Origin: Brevundimonas sp.
Lineage (GTDB): Bacteria; Pseudomonadota; Alphaproteobacteria; Caulobacterales; Caulobacteraceae
Length of the DNA stretch: 7,630 bases
Assembly (NCBI GenBank): GCA_015234495.1
Contig: JADGMZ010000029.1
Span: 1 to 7,630, forward strand
Direction: 5' to 3'
Under the pieces are notes generated by a model that was given only the letters and a program-made list of their open reading frames with translations, was not told where the DNA came from and ran no database searches. Each line of letters starts with the position of its first letter. The stretch's first letter is position 1. Positions 1-7,066 of the stretch are shown in pieces. The position numbers and the translations under genes are program-made.

Positions 1-442
1 CGAGGCCGAAGCCGAGGTCCTCCAGCAGGCCGGCCTCGAAGCGCACGAAGACGGCGGGCCAGACCTCGGGCACGGCGAAGGCGGCCATCAGGGCCTCGAA
101 GGCGAGGAAGGCGCCGGGGTGCGGTTCACGCTCGGGCAGGCTGCCCTGGGCCACGGCGGCGGCGGCGGCCAGGCCGGTCAGGGCCAGCGGATCGTCGAAC
201 AGGGCGCTGGGCCCCTCCCCCACCGGCTCCAGCCGGGCCGAGCCGAGATGGTCGGAGGTGCGGGCGCGATAGTCGGCGACGACGCGGGCCCCGGGCTGAA
301 GGAAGGGTTTCATCCGCCGCGACGCTCCGCCGGCGACATAGGCGGCGCGGCGGCCATGACCTTCGGTGAGCAATTCGACCACCACCCCGGTGTCGCCGTG
401 GGCCCGGGCCGAGAGGACGAAGGCGTCGTCGGTGAAATCCAT
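1..442 (-). CDS. recO: DNA repair protein RecO, N-terminal part (3' end outside window)
   Basis: RecO is a cytosolic recombination mediator that helps load RecA onto SSB-coated single-stranded DNA in the RecFOR pathway. The visible 147 residues begin MDFTDDAFVLSARAHGDTG, the usual start of alphaproteobacterial RecO. They continue with a beta-rich OB-fold-like stretch to about residue 75, including the basic segment GGASRRMKPFLQPG (about 38-51) followed by a DYRAR strand. A helical region then follows. The C-terminal helical domain, where some RecO proteins carry a zinc finger, lies beyond the left edge. The ATG at 442 was chosen because it places the conserved MDFTD at the very N-terminus and no other start lies just upstream. 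No good Shine-Dalgarno precedes it. The gene follows the NTF2-like gene after 56 bp on the same strand, so read-through is possible. In relatives recO commonly follows era, which is not the neighbour here. Confidence 0.88.
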   Translation of the reverse strand, partial: MDFTDDAFVLSARAHGDTGVVVELLTEGHGRRAAYVAGGASRRMKPFLQPGARVVADYRARTSDHLGSARLEPVGEGPSALFDDPLALTGLAAAAAVAQGSLPEREPHPGAFLAFEALMAAFAVPEVWPAVFVRFEAGLLEDLGFGL

Positions 443-498
443 CCAGACCCGTTAGCCCGCGCGGCCGGTGTTGGCCATACGTTCCGGTCGCAAGGGCG

Positions 499-963
499 CT
501 ACCCGGGCGCGGCGGCGATGGCGGCGACGACGTCGCGGGCGCGGTCGTTGGGGACGGCGAAGCTGAGGACGTACTGTTCGACCTTCCAGCCCGAGCGGGT
601 CTTGCGCAGGACGCCGGAGCCGCGGGTGACGCCGTAGGACTCGCTGTCCAGCACCTCGTCGAACCAGGCGATGCACATGCACTGGATGGGCGCGAGGGTC
701 ACGGTCCGCTCGACCGGGGTGTAGGTCCAGCCCTGGCCGCGGGCGAAGTACGGCTCCGCATAGGCGCGGAACTCGGTCAGGGTCCAGCGCTCGGTCGCGT
801 CGGTGCCGATGAAGCGGGCGTCGGGGGTGAACAGGTCGAAATAGGCCGGGCCGTCGGCTCTGGCGGCGGCGGCGTGCAGGGCGTCGATGACCTCCGCGAC
901 GTCTTCCTCGGGCGTCGGCGGGGGCGCGACGGCCAGGGCCAGGGCGGCGAACAGTTCCAGCAT
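499..963 (-). CDS. SnoaL/NTF2-like (DUF4440-type) protein, possibly exported
   Basis: A 154-residue protein of the NTF2-like superfamily, which forms a cone-shaped alpha+beta pocket used either as an enzyme or as a ligand-binding scaffold. The helix EEDVAEVIDALHAAAARAD (19-37) and the segment FIGTDATERW (51-60), followed by TLTEFRAYAEPYF, are typical of the SnoaL_3 subgroup. The later strands run AWFDEVLDS (99-107), GSGVLRKT (115-122) and GWKVEQYVLSFAVPND (125-140). Residues 2-13 are hydrophobic and followed by APPPTP, suggesting a short signal peptide. The n-region carries Glu3 and no Lys/Arg, so export is uncertain. A Cys-Met-Cys pair at 95-97 is unusual. The ATG at 963 is preceded by GAGGA (971-975) with a 7-nt spacer, and no in-frame start lies close upstream. 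It is divergent from the arsR-type gene and shares its regulatory region. The function is unknown. Confidence 0.8.
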   Translation of the reverse strand: MLELFAALALAVAPPPTPEEDVAEVIDALHAAAARADGPAYFDLFTPDARFIGTDATERWTLTEFRAYAEPYFARGQGWTYTPVERTVTLAPIQCMCIAWFDEVLDSESYGVTRGSGVLRKTRSGWKVEQYVLSFAVPNDRARDVVAAIAAAPG

Positions 964-1027
964 GACGGTGTCCTCGCGGGTGTTCGGGGAGCCTAGACCG
1001 GGGCGTCGCGGATGTCTGCGGACCTTT

Positions 1028-1047
1028 ATTTAACCGCACGGTTGACA
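1028..1047. promoter_or_regulatory. Candidate ArsR-type operator 1, overlapping a TTGACA -35 box
   Basis: The perfect inverted repeat AACCG-CA-CGGTT (1032-1043) sits inside a longer unit starting ATTTAAC (1028-1034), then six bases, then GTTGAC. The TTGACA at 1042-1047 would make a consensus sigma-70 -35 element for the plus-strand operon and overlaps the right arm of the repeat. A convincing -10 at 17 bp is not seen (CATTTA at 1065-1070). Small dyads overlapping a promoter next to an arsR-type gene are the usual arrangement for autorepression. Binding by the repressor encoded at 1099-1446 is inferred. Confidence 0.5.
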
Positions 1048-1065
1048 ATGGAGCCGACGAGGTGC

Positions 1066-1085
1066 ATTTAACTCGTCAGTTAGAT
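1066..1085. promoter_or_regulatory. Candidate ArsR-type operator 2, proximal to the start codon
   Basis: The perfect inverted repeat TAACT-CGTC-AGTTA (1069-1082) extends to arms of eight with one mismatch, ATTTAACT (1066-1073) against AGTTAGAT (1078-1085). It has the same ATTTAAC-N6-GTT layout as the repeat at 1028-1047, and the two units are 38 bp apart. It ends 13 bp before the ATG at 1099. It overlaps GTTAGATA (1079-1086), which resembles the Caulobacter -10 consensus GCTANAWC at six of eight positions. Repressor bound here would block initiation. The role is inferred from symmetry, position and duplication. Confidence 0.5.
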
Positions 1086-1098
1086 AAGAAGCGTACCC

Positions 1099-1446
1099 AT
1101 GCAGACCGATCCCCTCTCCGCCAAGTTCGCCGCCCTGGCCGACCCGACCCGTCGGGCCATCCTGGCGCGGCTGTGCGAGGGCGAGGCCAGCGTCAACGAA
1201 CTGGCCGAGCCCTTCGACATGAGCCTGCCGGCGGTGTCGAAGCATCTGAAAGTGCTGGAGAAGGCCGGTCTGATCAGCCGGGGGCGGGAGGCGCAGTGGC
1301 GTCCCGCGCGGCTGGAGCCGATGGGTCTGAAGGGCGTCGCCGAGTGGCTGGAGCATTACCGCCGCTTCTGGGACGCCAGCTTCGATCGCCTCGACGCCTA
1401 CCTGAAGAAAATCCAGAAAGGGGACCCCGATGGCCCAAGAAATTGA
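1099..1446 (+). CDS. ArsR/SdpR-type winged-helix transcriptional repressor
   Basis: A 115-residue single-domain winged helix-turn-helix regulator, expected to bind DNA as a dimer in the cytosol. Residues 5-26 give the family start (PLSAKFAALADPTRRAILARL). The HTH spans about 31-57, with recognition helix MSLPAVSKHLKVL (41-53), and the wing is ISRGREAQWRPARL (59-72). The C-terminal helix AEWLEHYRRFWDASFDRLDAYL (81-102) is typical of ArsR proteins paired with SRPBCC genes. The classic metal-binding CxC motif of ArsR/SmtB sensors is missing, and the only cysteine is Cys26. Metal sensing by the known alpha-3 site is therefore unlikely. The ATG at 1099 places the conserved start of the fold about five residues in, although the preceding AAGAAG is only a weak ribosome binding site. 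The last 17 nt overlap the next gene, indicating translational coupling. Two dyads upstream suggest autoregulation. Confidence 0.92.
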   Translation: MQTDPLSAKFAALADPTRRAILARLCEGEASVNELAEPFDMSLPAVSKHLKVLEKAGLISRGREAQWRPARLEPMGLKGVAEWLEHYRRFWDASFDRLDAYLKKIQKGDPDGPRN

Positions 1447-1936
1447 GAACAATCCCTGCCACACCGACGGCGTGGCGCACGAGCACGCCCTGGTGCTGCG
1501 CCGCGTGCTGGATGCGACGCCGGAGCAGATCTGGAAGGCGTGGATGACGCCCGAGCTGCTGCAGCAGTGGTTCGCGCCCAAGCCGTGGACGATCTCGGAT
1601 GTCGAGCTGGACCCGCGGCCCGGCGGGGTGTTCAACTTCGTCATGCACGGCCCGGACGGCGAGCGCTTCGCCAACAGCGGCATCTTCCTGGAGGCGATCC
1701 CGGGACGGCGCTGGATCACGACCGACGCCCTGACGCCGGATTGGCGGCCCGCCGGCCAGCCCTTTATGGTCGGCACGGTCGAACTGACCCCGCGCGAGGA
1801 CGGCAGGACCGATTACGTCGCCACCGCGCGCCACTGGAACGCCGAGACCATGAAACAGCACGAGGCCATGGGCTTCCATGAAGGCTGGGGCACATGCGCC
1901 GACCAGCTGGCCGAGCTGCTGAAGAAGCCGAACTGA
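1430..1936 (+). CDS. AHSA1/SRPBCC domain protein 1
   Basis: A 168-residue cytosolic protein of the START/Bet v1-like SRPBCC superfamily, in the group related to the Aha1 C-terminal domain. These folds enclose a deep hydrophobic pocket; their bacterial ligands are mostly unknown. Landmarks are the first strand and helices RRVLDATPEQIWKAWMTPE (24-42), then LLQQWFAP (43-50), then the strand region VELDPRPGGVFNFVM (58-72). GIFLEAIPGRRWITTD (84-99) comes next, and the long C-terminal helix HEAMGFHEGWGTCADQLAELLK (144-165) closes the pocket. The first 18 or so residues precede the domain. The ATG at 1430 is supported by AAGGGGA (1418-1424) at 5-nt spacing. The 17-nt overlap with the repressor gene marks them as co-translated partners, a very common pairing whose protein may modulate or be controlled by the repressor. 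No enzymatic activity can be assigned. Confidence 0.9.
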   Translation: MAQEIENNPCHTDGVAHEHALVLRRVLDATPEQIWKAWMTPELLQQWFAPKPWTISDVELDPRPGGVFNFVMHGPDGERFANSGIFLEAIPGRRWITTDALTPDWRPAGQPFMVGTVELTPREDGRTDYVATARHWNAETMKQHEAMGFHEGWGTCADQLAELLKKPN

Positions 1937-1976
1937 TCCTCCCCGGCCGCGACCGGACCCGCCGAAGAGCCTGCCG

Positions 1977-2459
1977 ATGACCCTCGTCGAGAACAACGCG
2001 ACCCGCCCCACCCTTCAGATGCAGCGCTGGTTCGACGCGCCGCGGGCGCTGGTGTGGCGGGCGTGGACCAACCCCGAGGTGATGGTTCTGTGGCTGGGTC
2101 CGGTCGAATGGCCGGCGGTCAGCGCCAGCCAGGACCTGAGGGTCGGCGGCGAATGGCGGGCCTGCCTGCGCTCGCCCGACACCGGTCAGGACCTGTGGCA
2201 GGGCGGCGTCTATCGCGAGATCGTGCCCGAGGAGCGGCTGGTCTTCACCTTCAAGTGGGACGAGTCGCACGAGGACGGCCCGCCGGTCGAGACGCTGGTG
2301 ACCGTGCAGCTGAGCGATGCGCCCGACGGCGGCACCCTGATGGATTTCACCCACGAGGGCCTGAAGTCCGGACAGAGCCTGGTCGGCCACCGCCACGGCT
2401 GGACCAGCACCTTCGAGCGTCTGGAGGCCTTCCTCGCGGCCGGGGGCGCGGATCGGTAG
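1977..2459 (+). CDS. AHSA1/SRPBCC domain protein 2
   Basis: A second SRPBCC/AHSA1-family protein of 160 residues, 40 bp after the first. The order of elements matches: MQRWFDAPRALVWRAWTNPE (15-34) with VMVLWLGP (35-42), strand DLRVGGEWRACL (53-64), GVYREIVPEERLVFTFKW (77-94), MDFTHEGL (122-129) and C-terminal helix HRHGWTSTFERLEAFL (138-153). By eye it is only distantly similar to its neighbour, so it is an old duplicate or an independent recruit rather than a recent tandem copy. The pocket-lining segments differ, which suggests a different ligand. The ATG at 1977 has a moderate GAAGAG (1964-1969) with 7-nt spacing. The domain begins about residue 12, so the start is reasonable. Cytosolic; substrate unknown. 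Confidence 0.9.
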   Translation: MTLVENNATRPTLQMQRWFDAPRALVWRAWTNPEVMVLWLGPVEWPAVSASQDLRVGGEWRACLRSPDTGQDLWQGGVYREIVPEERLVFTFKWDESHEDGPPVETLVTVQLSDAPDGGTLMDFTHEGLKSGQSLVGHRHGWTSTFERLEAFLAAGGADR

Positions 2460-2511
2460 CGGCGCCGCCGCGTCGCGTGCGTGAGTTCAACCCCCTCAAG
2501 GAGCGACCGCC

Positions 2512-2955
2512 ATGAAGATCGTGACCAGTCTGAGTTTCCGCGGCCAGTGCCGCGAGGCGTTCGAGTTCTACGCCCGGGTGCTGGGCGGCGAGATCACCGC
2601 CGCCTTCGCCTATGGCGACGGGCCGCCGGACATGCCGATCGACCCGAAATACCGCGACCAGCTGATGCACTGCTGGCTGGAGGTCGGCGACCAGGCGATC
2701 ATGGGATCCGACGGCATTCCGGAGTTCGCGCCCAACTACGACCAGCCGGCCAGCGGCTTCGACGTCACCCTGCACACCGACGACCCCGCCGAAGCCAGGC
2801 GCTGGTACGACGCCCTCGTCGAGGGCGGCCAGCCGACCATGCCGTTCGGCGAGACCTTCTGGTCGCCCGGCTACGGCGGCCTGATCGACCGGTTCGGCGT
2901 GCCGTGGATGGTCAACACCATCCCGGCCGAAGGCTGGACGCCAAGCCAGGGCTGA
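2512..2955 (+). CDS. PhnB-like VOC (glyoxalase/bleomycin-resistance fold) protein
   Basis: A 147-residue protein of the vicinal oxygen chelate superfamily, PhnB-like subgroup. It has paired beta-alpha-beta-beta-beta modules: module one starts VTSLSFRGQCREAFEFYARVLGG (4-26) and ends near AIMGSD (62-67), and module two starts GFDVTLHTDDPAEARRWYDAL (82-102). The C-terminal signature FWSPGYGGLIDRFGVPWMVN (116-135) is characteristic of PhnB-type VOC proteins. Family members include glyoxalases, dioxygenases and drug-sequestering proteins. This subgroup is largely uncharacterised, and the metal-ligand set cannot be assigned from sequence alone. The strong AAGGAG (2498-2503), 8 nt before the ATG, fixes the start and suggests high translation within the operon. 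The 52-bp gap behind it is the largest in the cluster, but no clear promoter is visible in it. Confidence 0.9.
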   Translation: MKIVTSLSFRGQCREAFEFYARVLGGEITAAFAYGDGPPDMPIDPKYRDQLMHCWLEVGDQAIMGSDGIPEFAPNYDQPASGFDVTLHTDDPAEARRWYDALVEGGQPTMPFGETFWSPGYGGLIDRFGVPWMVNTIPAEGWTPSQG

Positions 2956-2976
2956 CGCCCCCAGCCCGACCTTAAC

Positions 2977-2989
2977 TGGAGAAACTCCA
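2977..2989 (+). promoter_or_regulatory. Shine-Dalgarno inside a short inverted repeat before doxX-like gene
   Basis: TGGAG (2977-2981), AAA, CTCCA (2985-2989) form a perfect 5-bp inverted repeat with a 3-nt loop. The left arm contains the only good Shine-Dalgarno (GGAG), and the right arm includes the A of the start codon. In mRNA this could fold and hinder initiation unless an upstream ribosome or other factor opens it. It may equally be coincidence, since five base pairs are marginal. Confidence 0.3.
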
Positions 2990-3402
2990 TGAAGGCCTCG
3001 CCCATGGTCTGGACCGGCCACGTCCTGACCGCCCTGTTCGCCCTGTTCATCGCCGGCGCGTCCGCCCTTCCCAAGTTGGCGGGCATGCCGATCACCGAGG
3101 AGATCATGACCCAGTTGGGCTGGCCGTCCGGCTATGTGCTGATGATCGGTCTGATGGAGCTGGGCTTCCTGATCCTCTATCTGATCCCGCGCACCAGCCT
3201 GCTCGGCGCCGTCCTGTTCACCGGCCTGCTGGGCGGGGCTATGGCGACGCATGTCCGGGCCGAGAGCCCGCTGTTCAGCCACGTGCTGTTCTCGATCTAC
3301 CTCGGCCTGTTCATGTGGGGCGGACTGTGGCTGCGGGATCCGACCCTGCGCGCCGCCTTTCCGTTCCGTAGAGGCCCCGCCCCGGCGCCTGCGGGAGGCT
3401 GA
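2989..3402 (+). CDS. DoxX-family inner membrane protein
   Basis: A 137-residue inner-membrane protein with four predicted transmembrane segments at about 9-27, 47-66, 70-88 and 97-115. The motif GGAMATHVR (82-90), after LLGAVLFTGLL, and the LPKL segment after helix 1 (27-30) are typical of the DoxX/DoxX-like family. Members have been linked to thiosulfate:quinone oxidoreduction and, in mycobacteria, to oxidoreductase complexes in thiol stress. The small stand-alone DoxX-like proteins found beside SRPBCC genes have no proven activity. The Pro/Ala/Arg-rich tail (126-137) is probably cytoplasmic. The ATG at 2989 follows GGAG (2978-2981) at 7-nt spacing, within a short dyad described separately. 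It is the only membrane protein of the cluster and would be its link to the membrane or quinone pool. The stop at 3400-3402 is one base from the next start. Confidence 0.88.
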   Translation: MKASPMVWTGHVLTALFALFIAGASALPKLAGMPITEEIMTQLGWPSGYVLMIGLMELGFLILYLIPRTSLLGAVLFTGLLGGAMATHVRAESPLFSHVLFSIYLGLFMWGGLWLRDPTLRAAFPFRRGPAPAPAGG

Positions 3403-3403
3403 A

Positions 3404-3805
3404 ATGAAGATGGGACCGGCCGCCGCGAATCCCCACGCCTATGTGGCCGGTCTCGACGGGTGGCGGCGCGAACGGGTCGAGGCCCTCCGCGCTGCCGTCC
3501 GCGCCGTCGCCGGTCTGGATGAGGCGATCAAATTGGGCCACCTCGTCTATCTGTCGAACGGCCCCGTCCTGCTGATCCGCGCCGAGGAGCGGCGCGTGCT
3601 GCTCGGCTTCTGGCGCGGCCAGCGGTTGCGAGGCCTCGAACCGCGCCTGAAGCCGGGCGGCCAGTACGAGATGGCCGCGATCAGCCTGGCCGAGGGCGAC
3701 GCGATCGATCCGGCCGTCGTCACGACCCTGACCCGCGCCGCTATCGATCTGAACGTCGCGATCGGCGATCCCACCAAGGACCTGAAGAAGGAGACGACCC
3801 GATGA
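3404..3805 (+). CDS. DUF1801 (YdhG-like) domain protein
   Basis: A 133-residue soluble protein of the DUF1801 family, which has an alpha/beta fold of unknown function and is common in small stress-type operons. Visible features are the N-terminal helix PHAYVAGLDGWRRERVEALRAAV (10-32), then AIKLGHLVYLSNGPVLLIRA (41-60) and RRVLLGFWRGQRL (63-75). A two-stranded core with GGQYEMAAISL (85-95) and a closing helix VVTTLTRAAIDLNVAI (105-120) follow. In many members the equivalent of the GHLVYLSNG segment reads as a conserved W/Y-rich beta hairpin. The reading frame stays open much further upstream, but the start is placed at 3404 because GGGAGG (3393-3398) lies 5 nt before it. The upstream extension would also overlap the doxX-like gene by about 150 nt. 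A second ATG two codons later is a less likely start. The stop overlaps the next start in ATGA, indicating coupled translation. Confidence 0.85.
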   Translation: MKMGPAAANPHAYVAGLDGWRRERVEALRAAVRAVAGLDEAIKLGHLVYLSNGPVLLIRAEERRVLLGFWRGQRLRGLEPRLKPGGQYEMAAISLAEGDAIDPAVVTTLTRAAIDLNVAIGDPTKDLKKETTR

Positions 3806-4758
3806 CTCGACTGGTTCTCAACCGCTTCGCCGTTCTGGCGGCGGCCTCCGTGCTGGCCATGGCGGCCTCGTCGCCCGCGCTGGCGCAGGCCCCCGCCACA
3901 GCCGCCGCCACGAACGCCACCGCCCAGGCGGCGCCCCGCGCCGACTCCGCCGCGGTCGAGGGCGGCGAGGTGCGCTACTTCGTCCACGGCGACCTGAGCT
4001 CAGGCAAGCGGCCGCTGCTCATCCTGCACGGCGCCTTCATGTCATCGGACGCGATGAAGCCGCTGACCGACCTGATCACCGACCGGCCGCTGATCGTGGT
4101 CGACCAGCGCGGCCACGCCCGCACCGGCGATCTGCCCGGCCCGATCTCCTACGAGACCCTGGCCGATGACGCCGCCGCCGTGCTGGCCGATGCGGGCGTC
4201 GAGAAAGCCGATGTGTTCGGCTATTCGATGGGCGCCGGCGCGGCGCTTCAGCTGGCGCTGCGCTACCCCGAGCGGGTGGACCACCTGGTCCTGGCCTCGG
4301 TCAGTTTCAACGAGGCGGGCAACCTGCCGGGCTTCGCCGAACAGATGGCCTCGATCACGCCCGAGATCTTCGCCGGCTCGGCCATGGAGCGCGAGTTCCT
4401 GCGCCTGTCGCCGACGCCGGACGCCTTTCCCTCGGTGGTCAACAAGATCATGGGCATGGACGCCGGTCAGGACTGGTCGGCCGAAAGCATCGCGGCGATG
4501 ACGGCGCCGACCTTCATCATTATCGGCGACCACGACATCGTCCGGCCCGAGCACGCGGTGGAGCTGTACCGCCTACGCGGCGGCGGCGATACGGCCCGGG
4601 CTTCGCAGCCGTTCCTGACCGAGGCCCCGCCGGCGCGGCTGGCCATCCTGCCGGCCGCCTCGCACGTCGAGGTGTTCGGCGATCCGGCCCTGCTGGCGGC
4701 GATGATCCAGCCGTTCCTGGACGACCAGACCCGTCCGGTCCCGCCGGCCTTCTTCTGA
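3802..4758 (+). CDS. Secreted/periplasmic alpha/beta hydrolase
   Basis: A 318-residue alpha/beta-hydrolase-fold enzyme with a Sec-type signal peptide: basic start MTRLVLNR, hydrophobic core 9-22, and likely cleavage after ALA at 26-28. An Ala/Thr-rich linker of about 20 residues follows. The oxyanion-region HGAF (76-79) and DQRGHARTGD (101-110) precede the nucleophile elbow GYSMGAG (140-146), with Ser142 as nucleophile. The GDHDIV segment (242-247) supplies the acid, with Asp243 or Asp245 as candidates, and His288 in ASHVEVFGDP (286-295) completes the triad. All catalytic positions are intact, so it should be active, acting in the periplasm or outside the cell on an ester, lactone or similar bond. 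The substrate is unknown. AAGGAG (3788-3793) at 8-nt spacing and the 4-nt ATGA overlap fix the start. It is the only clearly exported enzyme in the cluster. Confidence 0.9.
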   Translation: MTRLVLNRFAVLAAASVLAMAASSPALAQAPATAAATNATAQAAPRADSAAVEGGEVRYFVHGDLSSGKRPLLILHGAFMSSDAMKPLTDLITDRPLIVVDQRGHARTGDLPGPISYETLADDAAAVLADAGVEKADVFGYSMGAGAALQLALRYPERVDHLVLASVSFNEAGNLPGFAEQMASITPEIFAGSAMEREFLRLSPTPDAFPSVVNKIMGMDAGQDWSAESIAAMTAPTFIIIGDHDIVRPEHAVELYRLRGGGDTARASQPFLTEAPPARLAILPAASHVEVFGDPALLAAMIQPFLDDQTRPVPPAFF

Positions 4759-4763
4759 CCCCT

Positions 4764-4767
4764 GAGG
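4764..4767 (+). promoter_or_regulatory. Ribosome binding site supporting a GTG start
   Basis: GAGG lies 9 nt before the GTG at 4777 in the 18-bp gap after the hydrolase stop. No ATG is available in this gap, and the conserved N-terminus of the product begins immediately after the GTG, so this site decides the start. Confidence 0.6.
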
Positions 4768-4776
4768 CGATCTCCC

Positions 4777-7001
<2,225 letters not shown>

Positions 7002-7042
7002 GACTCAAGGGTTCATCACAACGGCGGTCGCACAACGAACAG

Positions 7043-7066
7043 GGCCCGAGACGCTGCTAGCGGGCC
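7043..7066. terminator. Possible weak bidirectional hairpin between convergent genes
   Basis: GGCCCG (7043-7048) and CGGGCC (7061-7066) form a 6-bp all-GC stem around a 12-nt loop, followed on the plus strand by ATTT. It sits where the CoA-transferase and serine hydrolase transcripts converge and overlaps the stop codon of the latter. There is no real T-tract on either strand, so Rho-independent termination here is doubtful. Confidence 0.22.

Noticed and set aside
452..478. An eight-codon minus-strand frame (MANTGRAG) just before recO, possible leader peptide
   Set aside because: It has no ribosome binding site, no attenuator-like structure and no biased codons. It is most likely chance.
119..637. 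A 172-residue plus-strand open frame across recO and the NTF2-like gene
   Set aside because: It is antisense to two recognisable genes, and its Gly/Ala/Arg-rich product matches no family.
991..998. GTCTAGGC on the minus strand as a -10 for the NTF2-like gene
   Set aside because: It matches the -10 consensus poorly and no -35 element is found at suitable spacing.
452..1048. A 198-residue minus-strand open frame overlapping the NTF2-like gene
   Set aside because: Its product is extremely Arg/Pro-rich and low in complexity, typical of an off-frame reading of GC-rich coding DNA. The overlapping 499-963 frame encodes a recognisable fold with a good ribosome binding site.
3251..3403. Upstream extension of the DUF1801 frame into the DoxX-like gene
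   Set aside because: The added residues are Arg/Cys/Ser-rich off-frame sequence, and GGGAGG directly precedes the ATG at 3404.
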